Source: Maylandia zebra
Taxonomy: Eukaryota > Chordata > Actinopteri > Cichliformes > Cichlidae
Length of the DNA: 64,000 bases
NCBI RefSeq assembly: GCF_041146795.1
Contig: NC_135168.1
Coordinates: 14,498,131 to 14,562,130, forward strand
Direction of reading: 5' to 3'
In this document: positions 48,311 to 61,467 of the stretch, one piece after another
How positions within the stretch are numbered: the first letter of the stretch is position 1
Layout: the number at the start of each line of letters is the position of its first letter
Made by a program: the position numbers and the translations under genes
The notes under the pieces: generated by a model
What the model was told of the DNA's origin: nothing
The model's database searches: none
What the model saw: only the letters and a program-made list of their open reading frames with translations

Positions 48311-51300
48311 GCTGCGCACAAATTCAACTCTTTCTTCTCTGTAGTTAAAACACTGAGGTTTAACTACATGCAGCAATTGTACTGCTTGATGATAAAACCT
48401 AAAGCTGCTTATTTCAGCTTGGTGAATTATTCAAATGAGAACAAGAGTTTTTTTTGGCCATTTCATGAATGAACATGAATGATATAAAAGTATCAACTCA
48501 GATTTTCTCATTTTTGCTTTTTTTTCATCTGTCAATTAATTTAAAAACTTTTAAACCGTAGCAAAGGTGCTTTTTAGAAAAGTCATGCCTTGCTTTAAGT
48601 AAAATTGGTGACATGGAAAAAGTTCCCAATCATGGATGTGATCTTATTCTTTGAATTTATTAAAGTAGTACTCAGTGGTGATCTCAATAATGTCTTGTGT
48701 GGACCTGCTCAACCTGAATTCAAAGTACAAATCCAAACCAGAAGGATAACAATCTACTCATTTGTTCTCCAATGGGAATATTTTGATCTGAATTGTCCCA
48801 TCTCTGAATAAAGGGACATTATTGGCCAAGACAGCATTGATTCGATTTTATGATTGCTTTTTAAAGTTGGTTTAATTTCCCTCACTGAGTTTGATCACAG
48901 TCATTGCAGTTCATGGGAAAATCCAGCAGGTGGTTGCTCCGACTGGTCTTTACTAACATTGGTCTTAACTGCTGAATTGCTCTTTAAGGTGAATTTTGAG
49001 AATCGGGTTTAGTTGCACCAGCCAAGCAACAAAGAGATAAAAATGGCATCAACAAAGTGTTGTTGTCATGTCAGTATGGACCAACGTTATTTCACGACCT
49101 TGTTGAATCCACAGTCACTAAGGTGAGGATTATATTCTGCTGCCTGCACGCATAGGTGCAGACATCACTACTCAGGCTTGGATCTGTGCAAATAATCACA
49201 TGCTAATATTTATTCATTTTGCATTCCTGTTGGTTTGTTCTTAATATTCCTGTTTATAACATTTACAACAATCTGCCTTGGCCTCTAGGACATTAAACAT
49301 CTTACTGGATCAACATTTGGAAAACATGATGTTGTTCATTTTTGAAGGAATGAAGCACTGCCCCATTATTGGCAGTGCTTCAGTGTATCTGTTGCTCTTC
49401 ACCGACTAGAAGTACAAGAAGACTCAAGATTTGTTTAAATGTTGGGCACTCCTGCTGTTGGGTAAATGTTTCTTGGAAATATCCTGCTTTTGGATTAACA
49501 GCGTGCCTTTTGTGGGTTTTTCTCTGGAAAAATGACAGGGTCGAGGTCTATAAAAACAATATTCTGTTTTTTGGCTTAAGCAAATAGCATCTTGTATGTG
49601 GTAACCAATTTATGAATGGAGATTATTTGTCTTTTATTATGTTTTTGTGGATTATAACTGATCTTCACAGTTTAAAATGAGGATTGTCAGACCAGACATG
49701 GAAATTTGAATGGCCCTTACATTAAGCCTGATTGAATTGTTTCCATTTACCTTTTCTTAGCTCGCAAACGTGTTTTGGAACGAATAGAAACTTGCACTAA
49801 ATCTGTCAGCTAGCACATGTAGTTTGCCAATTACAGCGGTTCATCTACTCTGCAAGTAGTAGTGGCATTACATTACCAAAAACACACAAATCAGTTTTGC
49901 TGTAACACTTTTTAGTGTGATTGTGATCTAATACTGAAGTTTGAAAGGACATAACAACAGAATAAATGTGTTACGGTTTCAAGATGTACTTTTTGAGAAA
50001 CTTACCAGCAGTGAAACTAGTCGACAGACTCTGAAGCATATAAAGAACTTCATTGAGCACATATGTAGTCCTACCAGTGTGTGTTTTTCTCTATGTATAT
50101 GTTTATATGGACCACATGGCAACTGTCAAGTGTCAGCTCCTCCCACCTCAGACACGAGTGGGAAGAAAAAACCCAAACCCCAGGAACTTGGCAGTAGAAA
50201 GTGGGTCACCACCTTCACAGGTTTCTTTCACGTTGAGGGAAAATGTTAAAACGTGACTTAGAGTTCCTGTGAAAAATGTAAACTGGATGGTTGAAAAAAA
50301 AGCTTTATTGTTCTCCTAAAATATTAAATCCGAAAAGTTATTCACGGTCATCTCCATGTTTATTCTATATTTATCTAAAGCTGCCTTTCTCATAATCTTC
50401 ATCCACCCATTTAGTTCCTGTGGTTTCTCCAGCAGTGCAAGCTCTATCCAACAGTCTGTTTATTTTTTTAGTGCGCAGGGTCTTCCAACATTGTATGGGC
50501 CTAACAAAACCCAATAGACCAGAGACAACAATATAATTGACTTTAACAGACACATTTGAGGAATTAGAGCCAGTCTTTGTGCCTCATTAAAACATCAGAT
50601 TTTCATTGAGGCACATCTGAGGCAAAAAAGTAAAAAATCAACAAAGGCCTGCATGCTTGGTGTTAAGGGGAGTGATTGTTGTAAAAATGTATAAAATGCT
50701 ACAAATTGCAGACGTATTGGAATTAAATCCTTTTCTACTGGCCAACTACGAAATGATGACCTGCCAAAGCAGCCGATGGAGTTGGCATCTTTCAGGCACC
50801 AGCTAGCATTTACAAGCACATGGCTGGTGTTTATTAACCACCAGACATTTTTCTTGGCAGGGTTGAAGGACCCTATGAAACACTGTGTGTGCCCAGTGGA
50901 CACTGAAACCCACCACTGAAACAAATTCTAATGGAAATCTTACACTTTGTGGGGAACTCATCTCAGCATGATGCCTCACCTTCTCAGTGTTAGGGCTGCC
51001 ACTGTATTCCACTATACTTCTGCACATAATAATCCTCTGTCAGGCTTTATTTGGACTGTGACCAGTCGAGGGGAGAGGAGGGCAGAGTAGAAAACAGAAG
51101 GGAGAATATTGTCAGGAGGAAAAACCACAGAGAGGTGAGAGGAGATGTAAGAGGAAAGGTGAGAAGAGCAGAGAGACAGGAATAGGAGATGCAGAGAGGA
51201 AGTGTGAAAACCACCCGATTTATTCCTTTTCCATCATCAACCAGTTCATCTGTTAAAGCCTGGCACAAGCTTTGTTAAATTCACAAATTCTTTCTGCAGT

Positions 51301-52338
51301 GAGCGTTCAAATCTGACACAACAATGAATTAACATTTCATCAAGTAGTCAGACTGTGTAGTCTATAATCAAAGCTGGTTTTCCTTGTACTGACTGCAGCT
51401 GACTAAATTGATACCAGATGCATATAGTAGGCTGTGGATGCTCTAAAATATCCTCCAATGTAATTTTCCTTAATGCGTCATTATTAAGGTCAGTTATATT
51501 TGGCGCACAAAACGGGAAATTAAATAGAACCAGAGACATTTTAAGACAGACACACTCAAAGAACGTGAAATCAAGGGAGAATACGGTAGCAGCAAAACTG
51601 ATAGAGACAAAATGTGCAGGTAAAAAAGAAGAATGAAGCCTCTGAGGCTAAAAACCAAAGCCAGTCTATCCCCCAAAGATCCCAAAATACTCCTGTGTTA
51701 AAATTCTTAACTTTATTGCATTAAAAAGTACGTTTTGCAGGAAAGAGTTTCTCCTTTCGACTGATTGTTGTATGCTAGATCCCAACTAATTCACTAAACT
51801 GGATCTATGCTGTCTTTGTGCTGTTGGTGCTGTGTGATCTGATCTATCAAAAGCTGATAAAAGGCAGCTGAAAGTTTGCATTTTGATCAGATCTTAATGG
51901 ATTTAAAAGACTATTTAGTGGTTTACAAAATAACAAAAAGAACAAAATGTAAAAGTGTTGTTGACCAAAAAAAAGAGACCAAATTGTAGTTACTGATGAA
52001 AGCACTATTCAAGTTGAAGTCTTTAATAAAATTAGAAATAAATAAACTATTAAAACTGTTTAAAGTTCGAATTTTGAGCGAGACCAAAGGTTCTTCTGGT
52101 GCAGAAACAGACGTGTGCTTTAGCTTCTCTTTGCTTTTCTCTGCACCGATCCCTGTTTTGCCCTTAGCTTACCCTCAATCTCTCCATCATGCTCTCTTTT
52201 TTCTTCTTTATTTCTTCCTCCTTCTCTGGTTCATCCATTCGGGGTTACAACCACTGGAACAGGCTCCTCAGCAGCTGGAAACTCAAGATGGTTTAATCTA
52301 AACCTCAGGAAGCAGGATGGGAACCAGATGCAATAAAG
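48311..52338. other. Intergenic, no gene seen
   Basis: AT-rich. Open frames at 49941-50249, 50595-50924 and 51996-52301 show no recognisable family. Confidence 0.35.
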
Positions 52339-52365
52339 GAAAAAGAAAGAAAGAAAGAAAGAAAA
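52339..52365. repeat. (GAAA)n microsatellite
   Basis: About six GAAA units. Confidence 0.9.
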
Positions 52366-52662
52366 CAAACATAGGGCACGTTTAACTCGGCTAGCATGGG
52401 GATCTCCAAAGGGCACTGTGCAAAGGGGAAGAGGAGTTTTCATGAGACTGCATAAAACTTTTTGTCAGGGAAAAAAAATAGGGTGCATAAACCTCAAGAC
52501 CATCAACAGGCTGTAATTCAGTAGTTGGAGACATTGTACAAAACCATCAGTAAGCTCAAAGCAGTCACATCTTCCATTGTGAAGCTTGTAGATTTAAGAG
52601 ATGGTGGCTTGTTTTAAGTAATGGAAAAGTTTGGAAAAAGATTGGTCAGTGACTAACCCTCT

Positions 52663-52813
52663 CTAAGGAGCTTGGAAAGAAAGCGACTAGACCTCCTTAA
52701 GTTTCATGAAGATGTTTCTCCTCTCATCTAAGAGGCTTCTTCAGTTCTTTAGGTTTTGTTAAGATGCTCTGAGAATTGAAGAAGTCCAGTTGTTTTCTTT
52801 CCAAGCTCCTTGG
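52663..52813. mobile_element. Short foldback-like copy
   Basis: Outer arms CTAAGGAGCTTGGAAAGAAA and TTTCTTTCCAAGCTCCTTG match the element at 30.05-30.57 kb, with most of the centre deleted. Confidence 0.65.
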
Positions 52814-52992
52814 ACTATCATGACCTAATATTAAGGTACTCTTAAGATAACCAGGAATCCATGTTTCCTGGTTAAATCTCTTTATTTCTCACGCAAAGAG
52901 CACAAAAGCTTAAAGAAACCCACACAAAACCCCCAACGCTTTAAAACTGATAATACATTTATAATAATACCTAATAAAAATGTTATAACTTG

Positions 52993-55900
52993 GAGTGTTC
53001 GGCTTCCGGTGACGCCATGATCTAGTCAAGCAGCATAAGGAACGAGCTCCGTCCAGATTAATACATTACTCCTAACTACAATTTTTAAAACTCGCTCTGC
53101 GAGCGGGCAACAGCGACGAAATAACACATTGTGTTTTTCCCCCACGGAGGACTCGTCACCACCCTCCGCCCAGGGTACACCGCGGACTGGATTACTCAGG
53201 TTGTTATTAATCCAGTCGGGTACGTGGAAGCTACTGTTCTTAATGTTCTTTGTTTGTTTAGTTCTAAATGTTTTTGTTTATCTTGGCCTGAGACCAATTG
53301 TGGACCATTATTTCATTGAGTACAATAATTTAATTTTGTCTGTATAGGATATCAGTCTAAGATATGAAAGATCCAATTTGTGTTTCGTATAACGTAAAGG
53401 GTTTGAATAGTCCAATTAAAAGAAAAAAGGTACTGAACCAACTGAAAAACTTTGGGTGCTCCATAGCAATGCTCCAGGAGTCTCACCTCTCTGAAAGGGA
53501 ACACAGGAAGTTGGGGAGAGAGTGGGTTGAACAACAGTATAGCTCTACTTATCAGGATGGGAGAAAAAGAGGAGTTGCAATTCTTGTTAACCGGTCAACA
53601 TATTTCCACCATGAAAAAACATTTGCGGATAGGGAAGGGTGTTATGTAATGGTGATTGGCTCTGTAGGGGGGGGTCTAAAATTACTTTACTAAATTTATA
53701 TGCACCAAACGAGGACTGTCCAAATTTCTTCAAGAATATTGCATCATTAATAGCAGAAAAATCTGAAGGAATGATCTTGGTGGGAGGTGATTTCAATTGT
53801 ACTTTGAAAGCAGCTGTCGACAGACTCCCGGCACACAATGGCCCCAAATCCAAAAAATCTTGTAGTTTAAATACAATGATTAAAGAATTGGGCCTAGTGG
53901 ATGTGTGGTGCCAGTTCCACCCCCAAGAAAAAAATGTTACTTTTTATTCACATGTACATCGCAGCCATTCAAGGATAGACATGTTTTTAATGCCTAGGAC
54001 GAACCTTTATAGGACTAGACAGTGTAGCATAGAAGCAATCACTTTCTCTGATCACGCCCCGGTTTGTCTGACATTAAGAATGAATCCAAACAATCATTTT
54101 AAATATTGGAGAGCCAATGTATCTATCTTGAATAATGAAACAACCCGACAAGAACTTCAGAAGAGTCTGACTGAATATATTCAATTCAATGATAATAATG
54201 AGGTGTCTCCTTCAATCTTGTGGGAGAGTGCCAAAAGTTATTTGAGAGGTAATATTATAGCAGTTTCATCAAGACTGAAAAGGAGAGACTAGCAGAACAA
54301 ACAGAACTAGAAAGCAAAACTAAGAAATTAGAAAAAGTCTATCAGGTAACTAAAGACACTGGGACTTTGAAATCATTGAAAGACCAGAGGCAAAAGTTGG
54401 ATGATTTACTAACGTATAAGGCGGAGGGACAACTACGCTTTGTTAATCAAACTACCAATACGGCAATCGGGCAAGCCGACTGCTGGCATTTCAGCTGCGT
54501 AAAGAGCAATCAAGTAGGGTTGTTCATAAAATTAAATGTCCAAACTCCGGAAAAATTGTATGCCAACCTAAGGAAGTTGCAAAAGCATTTTCTTTGTATT
54601 ATCAGGAATTGTATAAAGAAGAAAATGTCCCAAATAAGATTGAAAAGATTGAACAATTTCTTAACCCAATTAATCTTAGTAAACTGTCTCAGGAAGAGGC
54701 TGAACTAATAACAAATCCAATCACCATTGAAGAAATAAAAAAAACGTATTGGAAAACTGAAAAACAACAAGTCCCCCGGAGTGGATGGCCTGCCTGGGGA
54801 GTATTACAATTTTTTGAAAAAGAGCTAACACCATTGTTATGCAAAGTTCATAATTATGCATTATTTAAAGGTGATCCCCCCCCAGTCATGGTCTGAAGCT
54901 ATTATTAGTGTCATCCACATTAAGGGGACGGCTGTGGAGCGTGTGAGCAGCTTCAAGTTCCTGGGAGTCCACATCTCAGAGGATCTCACCTGGACGACCA
55001 ACTGCTCCAAGCTGGTCAAGAAGGCTCACCAGCGCCTCTTCTTCTTGAGGACTCTGAGGAAGAACCACCTGTCCTCAGACATCCTGGTGAACTTCTATCG
55101 CTGCACCATCGAGAGCATCCTGACCAACTGTATAACAGTCTGGTACGGGAACTGCTCTGCCTCGGACCGGAAGGCGTTGCAGAGGGTCGTGAAAACTGCC
55201 CAGCGCATCGCCGGAGCACCACTTCCTGCCATAAAAGACATCTACAGGAAGCGGTGTCTGAAAAGGGCTGGGAAAATCATCAAAGACCCCAGTCACCCAT
55301 CGCATGGACTCTTCACCCTCCTGCCCTCTGGGAGGCGCTACAGGAGCCTCCGGACTAAGACCACCAGGTACCGGAACAGCTTCTTCCCCACAGCTGTCAG
55401 ACTCCTGAACTCTGCCTCCTGAGATCTGACCCACGTTAAACTCATGGACTGAACATACACACACCCACAATGGACAACTGTACCCTCAAACACACAATAA
55501 TAACATGGACTGAACCACCACTCACAACCACTAGCACTTTATATAGCCTCTGTAGAAACTATCCACACCCTCACTTACCTTAACTGCACTACTGTATAGC
55601 TCTGTGTAAATAATCATTCTGTACATTCGATAATCTTTAATCCTACAACTGTTTACAACTTGCATAGTTCCCATTTCTGTATAGCTGTATATCTCAGATT
55701 CTGTAAAGTTATTTATTTCATATTCTGTATAGTTTTTCATATTTATATCCTGTTCATATCCTGTACATAGCTTGTACTCACTACAGCCTGTACATACTTA
55801 TAGTTATAGAATATTCACAACATACTTCATACCGTGTACATTATAACATAATAGACCCATTTCTGTAATATACTTACATATCTATATTATTGCTAATATA

Positions 55901-56305
55901 TATTGTAATATATCTATATCACTAAAGCACTTCTGGATGGATGCAAACTGCATTTCGTTGCCCTGTACCTGTGCATGTGCAATGACAATAAAGTTGAATT
56001 CTATTCTATTCTATTCTATTCTATCCATAAAGAAAGCAAGGACCCGACTTTATGCATGTCTTATCGCCCTATCAGCCTGCTTTGTGTTGATTTAAAAATT
56101 CTTACAACCATTATTGCAAATAGAATACCTGTGCTTAGGTATTGGTATGTATGTATGTATGTATGCGTATACATGTATATATGTTTTTTCTTTTAAATTA
56201 AGTTTTTGCATAACCCTCACCATTATATGCTGCAGATTTGGTCTCAGGTCATGTTGTTGATGTGAATTGCTTTGTTATTTTTGGCAATAAAAGTTAAAAA
56301 AAAAA
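52993..56305 (+). mobile_element. L1-type LINE copy, internally deleted, carrying a nested L2-type LINE
   Basis: Flanked by the 17-bp duplication AAAAATGTTATAACTTG (52976-52992 and 56301-56317) and ending in AATAAAAGTT plus an A tail. A GC-richer 5' region (52993-53360) leads straight into an ORF2 start at 53364 with no ORF1 between. The endonuclease domain is clear: VSYNVKGLNSP, AMLQESHLS, LNLYAPNE, LVGGDFN, RIDMF and SDHAPVCL. It is frameshifted near 53690 at a G run. The RT start (MSYRPISLLCVDLKILTTII) resumes only after the nested element at about 56040, then the rest of ORF2 is deleted and the 3' UTR follows. Dead copy. Confidence 0.88.
54918..56022 (+). mobile_element. 5'-truncated L2-type LINE nested in the L1
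   Basis: An open frame to 55422 encodes the C-terminal RT region: VERVSSFKFLGVHISEDLTW, FYRCTIESILTNCITVWYGN, LQRVVKTAQRIAGAPLPAI, then LPSGRRYRSL. A 600-base 3' UTR ends GACAATAAAGTTGAATT plus five TTCTA-type units. The host L1 reading SVIHKESKDP is split, with ATCCA repeated on both sides. The last 168 codons are uninterrupted, so it is younger than most repeats here. Confidence 0.88.
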
Positions 56306-56317
56306 TGTTATAACTTG

Positions 56318-58353
56318 ACCATCTGTATTGTATTTTTCCTTTCTGTGTAACATCATCACTCTGATGCATATCTGTCTGCCTTGGAGAGGGAAACCTCCTC
56401 TCTTATTCTTTCTGTGGTTTCGTCCATTTGCTTCTTCCATTTGGGGGCTTTATTTATCTAAAGTAACAATCTAGAGTAAAGCGGAGTTCCCAAAATGATT
56501 TCCTTAGAGAGCTAATTTGACAAAATGAAAGTCACTGAGGCATACTCCTGCTTCGTATTACTAGTTACACATCTTATCAAAGCAGTCAAACCTAGCTCCA
56601 AACCAAACAGCTGCACAAGCTCATTTTCTGTACTAACAGTTATCACATATCAGTAACCAAAACAAATTTAAGTTCCCATTAGTAACTTCTTCGTGTTTTC
56701 ATTTCAGTGTCAAGCCCAAAAAAGGTGTCTCAATATCTACTGTATCTGTATTTATCTACTATCTGTATTTTAAGCTTTCTTTGTTTTTTACCCTTAATTA
56801 TTATCCTTTATATTTCTTATTAATGTATGGGATTTGTGCATTTGTGTCCTCCCTACACAAGAGAGTGTGCTGGTGTGCTAGGTTTACTTAAAAGTCATCC
56901 TCTTAAAACTTAACAGCTGCTCCACAATAGCTGATCATGACAAAGCTAAAATATTTACCTAATGGCAGATTATTCTTTTTTTTAATATCTTTAAGATGTC
57001 TTTAAAGTTTTTTTCTAATCATATACATTTAATATTAGCTAGTATTAAACTCTGTCGAAGTCCTGTTGTTCAGCACCCAACATAAAATGTCACCAGGGCT
57101 CTATTTTGCAGCTATCCTGGTGCATTATTTAAAATAACCACAGACTCTGTGAAAGTGGACATTGTTTGTGTTTTTGAACTTTCAAGTTATGTTTATTATT
57201 AAATGTTAAAGTTTAAATTTTCACCTTTCTGTATCCCATCTGTTTCTGAAGGCGAAGAAAAAGGACATTCTACAACAGCAAAGGCAGTCACCTACCTCTG
57301 CAGAGTAGAGCCTGCTTTTCAGCTACTAAATACAAAACTGAAGGAGAGACCCACAAAAAAGCAGCAACTGAACGTGGCTGCAGTAAACGCCCAGCAGAGC
57401 TGGTGATGTCCTTGATTTCTAAACTTCAGCTGATCATTGATCGCAGGTACTAAAAGTAGTCATTATATTTCACATTATGTTAATTTGTCCAATTAATTTA
57501 AGCCTCTAAATAGACTAATATAAATTTGGCTGGAACTCACGTATAGCCAATGCTGTGCGTTTATGAAGTTTGCACATCACTCACATACTGAGTGTCTGAT
57601 TTGGACTGCACTGTGTTGGTGTACAGAGGTGAGATTACAAAAATTATGCCAGTGTTCAGAAAAGTATACGGACCTACCTTTACGTCTATCTGCCTCATAG
57701 CTGATAGATTTCTATTCTTTTTGAATTGAAATGAAATTCATTATTTATTGTGGATCCGTAGCTTGTACAAGATTTGCAAAGACATCTGACTTCCTGTTTG
57801 CTTACTCAAAAGTCCAGTGATATGGATGACATTTTATTGATTTTGAGAGTTTTAAGTAATAATTTTGATGCCCTGTTCTTCTGTCTGTGTAAAATATAAT
57901 TCATAAACAATTCTCTAATGATTGCACGCTATTACCTAATATTCCGCACCAGGCTTTTTGCTTGAGCTGCCAATAACTGCTGTGGTCGGCTGAGCAGTCC
58001 AGCAAGAAATATTGACACCCACACATATAATGTGACACAGGTGCGTGGTATAAGTCTGGAATAAGACACAAAGATGAACATAAATTTGGTGTGAATACAT
58101 TTAACACATGCAGGTAGCAGAGCAGATTCAGATGTTACATCTGGCTTGGATGTCACAGTGGCTGTTGCAGTTGTGCTGGTGACATCTAGTGGAATAAAGT
58201 AGGATATATATTCAAGGTTGAATAACTCCAAATGAATCATATTGATTAAGTAAAAAGATCAGAGTGTGTTGTGCTTAATTATAAAAAGAGAAACCTATCT
58301 AATGTGCCACCTTTGAGCAGTGTAGTAGTAAATGTGACAGCAGTTTTAAGTAC
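56318..58353. other. Intergenic, no gene supported
   Basis: 57203-57406 is an open frame (KAVTYLCRVEPAFQLLNT...) that faintly recalls hAT transposases but is too short to assign. 57600-57680 resembles the tail of the Tc1-like element at 32 kb. Confidence 0.35.
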
Positions 58354-58560
58354 TTGTCATGTTTAGTAGAAGAGCATAAAGGAAGACTTTTTTGTTCTGG
58401 ATTCTTATTCTCGGTTGACTATTGCAATGTTTTTTTATTTGCATCCTTAAAAAGACCTTCAGACAATTACAGTTACTTCAAAATGCTGCTGCTGGAATTT
58501 CAAAAATCGTTTGATTGTCACCTATCTGCAGTTGCTTCTATTAAGCTATAGATCTGTATT
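58354..58560 (+). mobile_element. LINE reverse-transcriptase scrap
   Basis: VDYCNVFLFASLKRPSDNYS and the following FKMLLLEFQKSFD recall the DYCNSLLSGLPK...LQLIQNAAARVL block of fish LINE RTs. Very decayed. Confidence 0.45.
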
Positions 58561-59472
58561 CACTCAAGTCTTTAAATGGCTTGAGCATTTAATATATAGA
58601 TGTTTGATACAAACCTGGTTTTTAATGCTGTGTCCCATTTACCTTGGAAGCCTGATTTTAGAGTTGGGAGTCACTTCACTACCCAGTTGAGCGCGTTGAA
58701 GGAGTAAAGTCGGAAAAGGAAGAAAAAATAGGGATTGTTTTGCTCTTTAGCCATTCGTGCATGTCTAGCATTACACCGTGGTGCTTGTTTTTTGGGGGGA
58801 TAAAACTCAGTCTTTCCTCTCCATGTATTGTATTTAGAAACTCACAGTTGCACTTGTCAGTACAGATTGCTTATGCTTTACAGTGGCATTTACATTTGCA
58901 TTCACTGCCACCGTCCTATATTCTTAAGTTGTGGTTGGTTGGACAGCTTCAATTTTACAAGTTGGAAATCCCAGTTGAGAACTTTGACTAGGAGAGCTGG
59001 TCACCTCGTGGTGTAGAGATTTGAAACTTAACAAATTTAGCCACTATGCTGCCCATTGCTGGACTAACTACCCTACCTTACGATTATTAAACTATTAAAA
59101 CAGTTACTTATCGTGTTGTATTGACCACTCAATTCTTTGTTTTAACTTAATAATTTAAAGAATGAGCTTCAAACATCAAATTGTGGTGTGTGTTCCATAA
59201 ACATTCAGTAATCGTTTTTTTTCTTGGTAAATTTACCAAAATTCATGCTTACTTTAAATCAGAAATTCTCTCATACTCTTGTACATACTCATAACTTCCC
59301 CTTAAAACCAAACAGATTGGCATTAAGGAAGCAACCATCACCTTTCCACAGTTTATTTCTTTTAAAATAATTCATACAAATGCATACAGTCACAAACGTA
59401 TCTTTGTCAGGTTGTCAGTTTTGACCAAAAATAATGATATTTACTGTAGAATATAGATTATGTATACTGTAT
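58561..59472. other. Intergenic, no gene seen
   Basis: AT-rich, nothing recognised. Confidence 0.4.
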
Positions 59473-59870
59473 ATTGCTACGCCTACTACTTTACCATAAA
59501 GGGGACCAAGGTAGGCAACAGTGGACTGTGTGTTACTACCAGGGATGGAAATTCAAGGAGCACCTCGACACTTAAAAAGCTCATCTGATGTGGCGCCCAT
59601 CATTTTAATAAAGGAATGCTCGCAGTTTGTTTTAGAAAGAAACAAGCAGAAGACTTTCGTCCACAGAAAAAGAATGGCATCTTGTTTAAGATTCAAGTTC
59701 AAAACAGTTCAGCATGATGTTGAGGATTTTGGGGCTCTAGCCTGGCAGTACCTTCAGTATGAGGCGCCCCTTTCAGATATCGCTGGCAAAATTTCCATCC
59801 CTGATTGCTACGCTTACTACCTAACCATGAAGAAGACCAGGTAGGCAACAGTAAACTGTTTTTTTACTAC
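59473..59870. repeat. 67-bp direct repeat flanking a MITE
   Basis: 59473-59539 and 59804-59870 are diverged direct copies, both starting ATTGCTACGC, both with GTAGGCAACAGT in the middle and both ending TTACTAC. They abut the two ends of the MITE. Confidence 0.8.
59540..59803. mobile_element. hAT-like MITE
   Basis: Inverted ends CAGGGATGGAAATT and AATTTCCATCCCTG, 264 bases. Flanks GTTACTAC and ATTGCTAC are a degenerate 8-bp duplication (6 of 8). The 107-codon open frame through it is most likely chance. Confidence 0.75.
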
Positions 59871-61440
59871 TCAGCTGCTGGTAGGAGGGGATCAGAAAGC
59901 ACCTTCACTCAGATGGCTGGTTAACATCAGCACGCGAGAAAAGGGTTTGGCAGAGTTTTACGCTTGCATGACACTGTACTCTTCTTGTTATGTGGGAATG
60001 TAACCTGTAAGAGATTTAATTTCTGAGAGATTGCTAGGCTAAGTTTGGAATCAGTTTCAATTTCAGGTGTTTATAGTTTCGTATTAAGTATTTTGTTAAT
60101 GGCAGTCTTTGTATTGATGTTTGTGGAGAGCACAAGCCACCACCCCTCCTCCCAGTGCTGCTTTTTTAGACACAGATACAACCAACTCACATTGACACAG
60201 GCAGGCAGAACACCATATGTACACATAGACACGGAGGCCACAGAGAGTGGCTAAACGGTATACTCAAGGAAGGACCCATCTTGAAATGTTAAAGGGATAG
60301 TAGTCTGGATAAATGAGATTTTGATTTTATTTACTGACTTTGCTTTGAATTTTAAAATGTCCTAAACAGTATGAAGATTTCATTTGATTCAAGTTCATGC
60401 GCATGACTGTTTCTCATCTGTCAGTAAACGTTAACTTTGCTTAACTAGATGTGACATCTGGGAGTGAGTTTAAAACTTCAAATGAAAAGTTGAGTGTTTT
60501 GCAACTCTTCGGGCTGATTGGAGAGATCTATATCTGCAAGGGCAACTTCAGTAATATACTGACTTTGCAGCATGATGAACCATGACTCAGTGATTCATCA
60601 AACTGTTCATGCTCCATGACCTGCACATTTACTGTGTGTGATAGGGGTACTGTTGTATCATTAGACAGGACAAGATAAACATCCTTGTTTCTCAAAGTGC
60701 GGTCTGCTACAAGCTCTCAGTGCATCATTTTGTCGACATATATATTAATAGAGACAAGGAGATAAGTTCCCAGCCTTGGCATACCATTTTACCGCTTTCT
60801 TGCAGCCTTTCCTCCCACAACCCTCTTGATTTCGGTCAAGCATTTAGACAAGTCCCAAGAGCAAAGTCACATGCCCCTTAAACATAACTAACAAAAGCAA
60901 ACATCAGTTCAACTTTAGCTCTTGTTAAAGTTCTTTTTCTAATGTAGCGGGACACGAAAAGGCAAGCAGGTAGAAAAACAAAAGCACTAAGTGGCATGAA
61001 AAAAGAATTTATAAAACAAAACTAAAAAAAAAGAACAAAAAGAAACAAAAAATAACTAATATACCAACTGCGGAAACTTACTCTCCTGAGATGGTGTGCA
61101 AAAAGCTGCCTCTTTTTGGGGGGGCTTGCTAATTTGGGGACATTAAAATAAAATAAAAACGGATATTGTATTCTCCAACTGGTTCAGCTACATAGAGAGA
61201 TCACTTTTGCTTTTGTTAAGACTCGAATACAAATATCAGTATCTTCTTGCTTTAAGTCTAAAACTGTACACAGACAGGTTACATTCATTTTATAACCTAC
61301 TAACTTTGCTTGTACATCAAACTAAGGAAAAGACACAGAAAAGAGAGAAAGACATAAACCCCGCCCCTCTAACTTTGGACACACTACAGTCTAAGACAGA
61401 GGAATTTGATCCTAGTTTTTTTCCCAAATCAACAGATAGT
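59871..61440. other. Intergenic, downstream of ctbp1
   Basis: Nothing recognised; A-rich around 61000. Confidence 0.4.
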
Positions 61441-61461
61441 TATTGTTATGTTGTTGTTTTT

Positions 61462-61467
61462 TTTATT
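61462..61467 (-). terminator. ctbp1: Candidate poly(A) signal of ctbp1
   Basis: AATAAA on the minus strand, about 320 bases after the ctbp1 stop. It sets a 3' UTR of roughly 61440-61784. Confidence 0.5.

Noticed and set aside
54856..55422. 188-codon frame as a host gene
   Set aside because: It is the RT C-terminus of the nested L2-type LINE, and its start is in the host L1.
55990..56022. TTCTA repeat as an independent satellite
   Set aside because: It is the normal 3' tail of the L2-type LINE.
57203..57406. Possible hAT-derived or domesticated gene
   Set aside because: Similarity is faint and only about 50 residues; no flanking exons or terminal repeats.
59521..59844. 107-codon open frame as a novel gene
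   Set aside because: It spans a MITE from end to end and uses flanking repeat sequence; no family or splice support.
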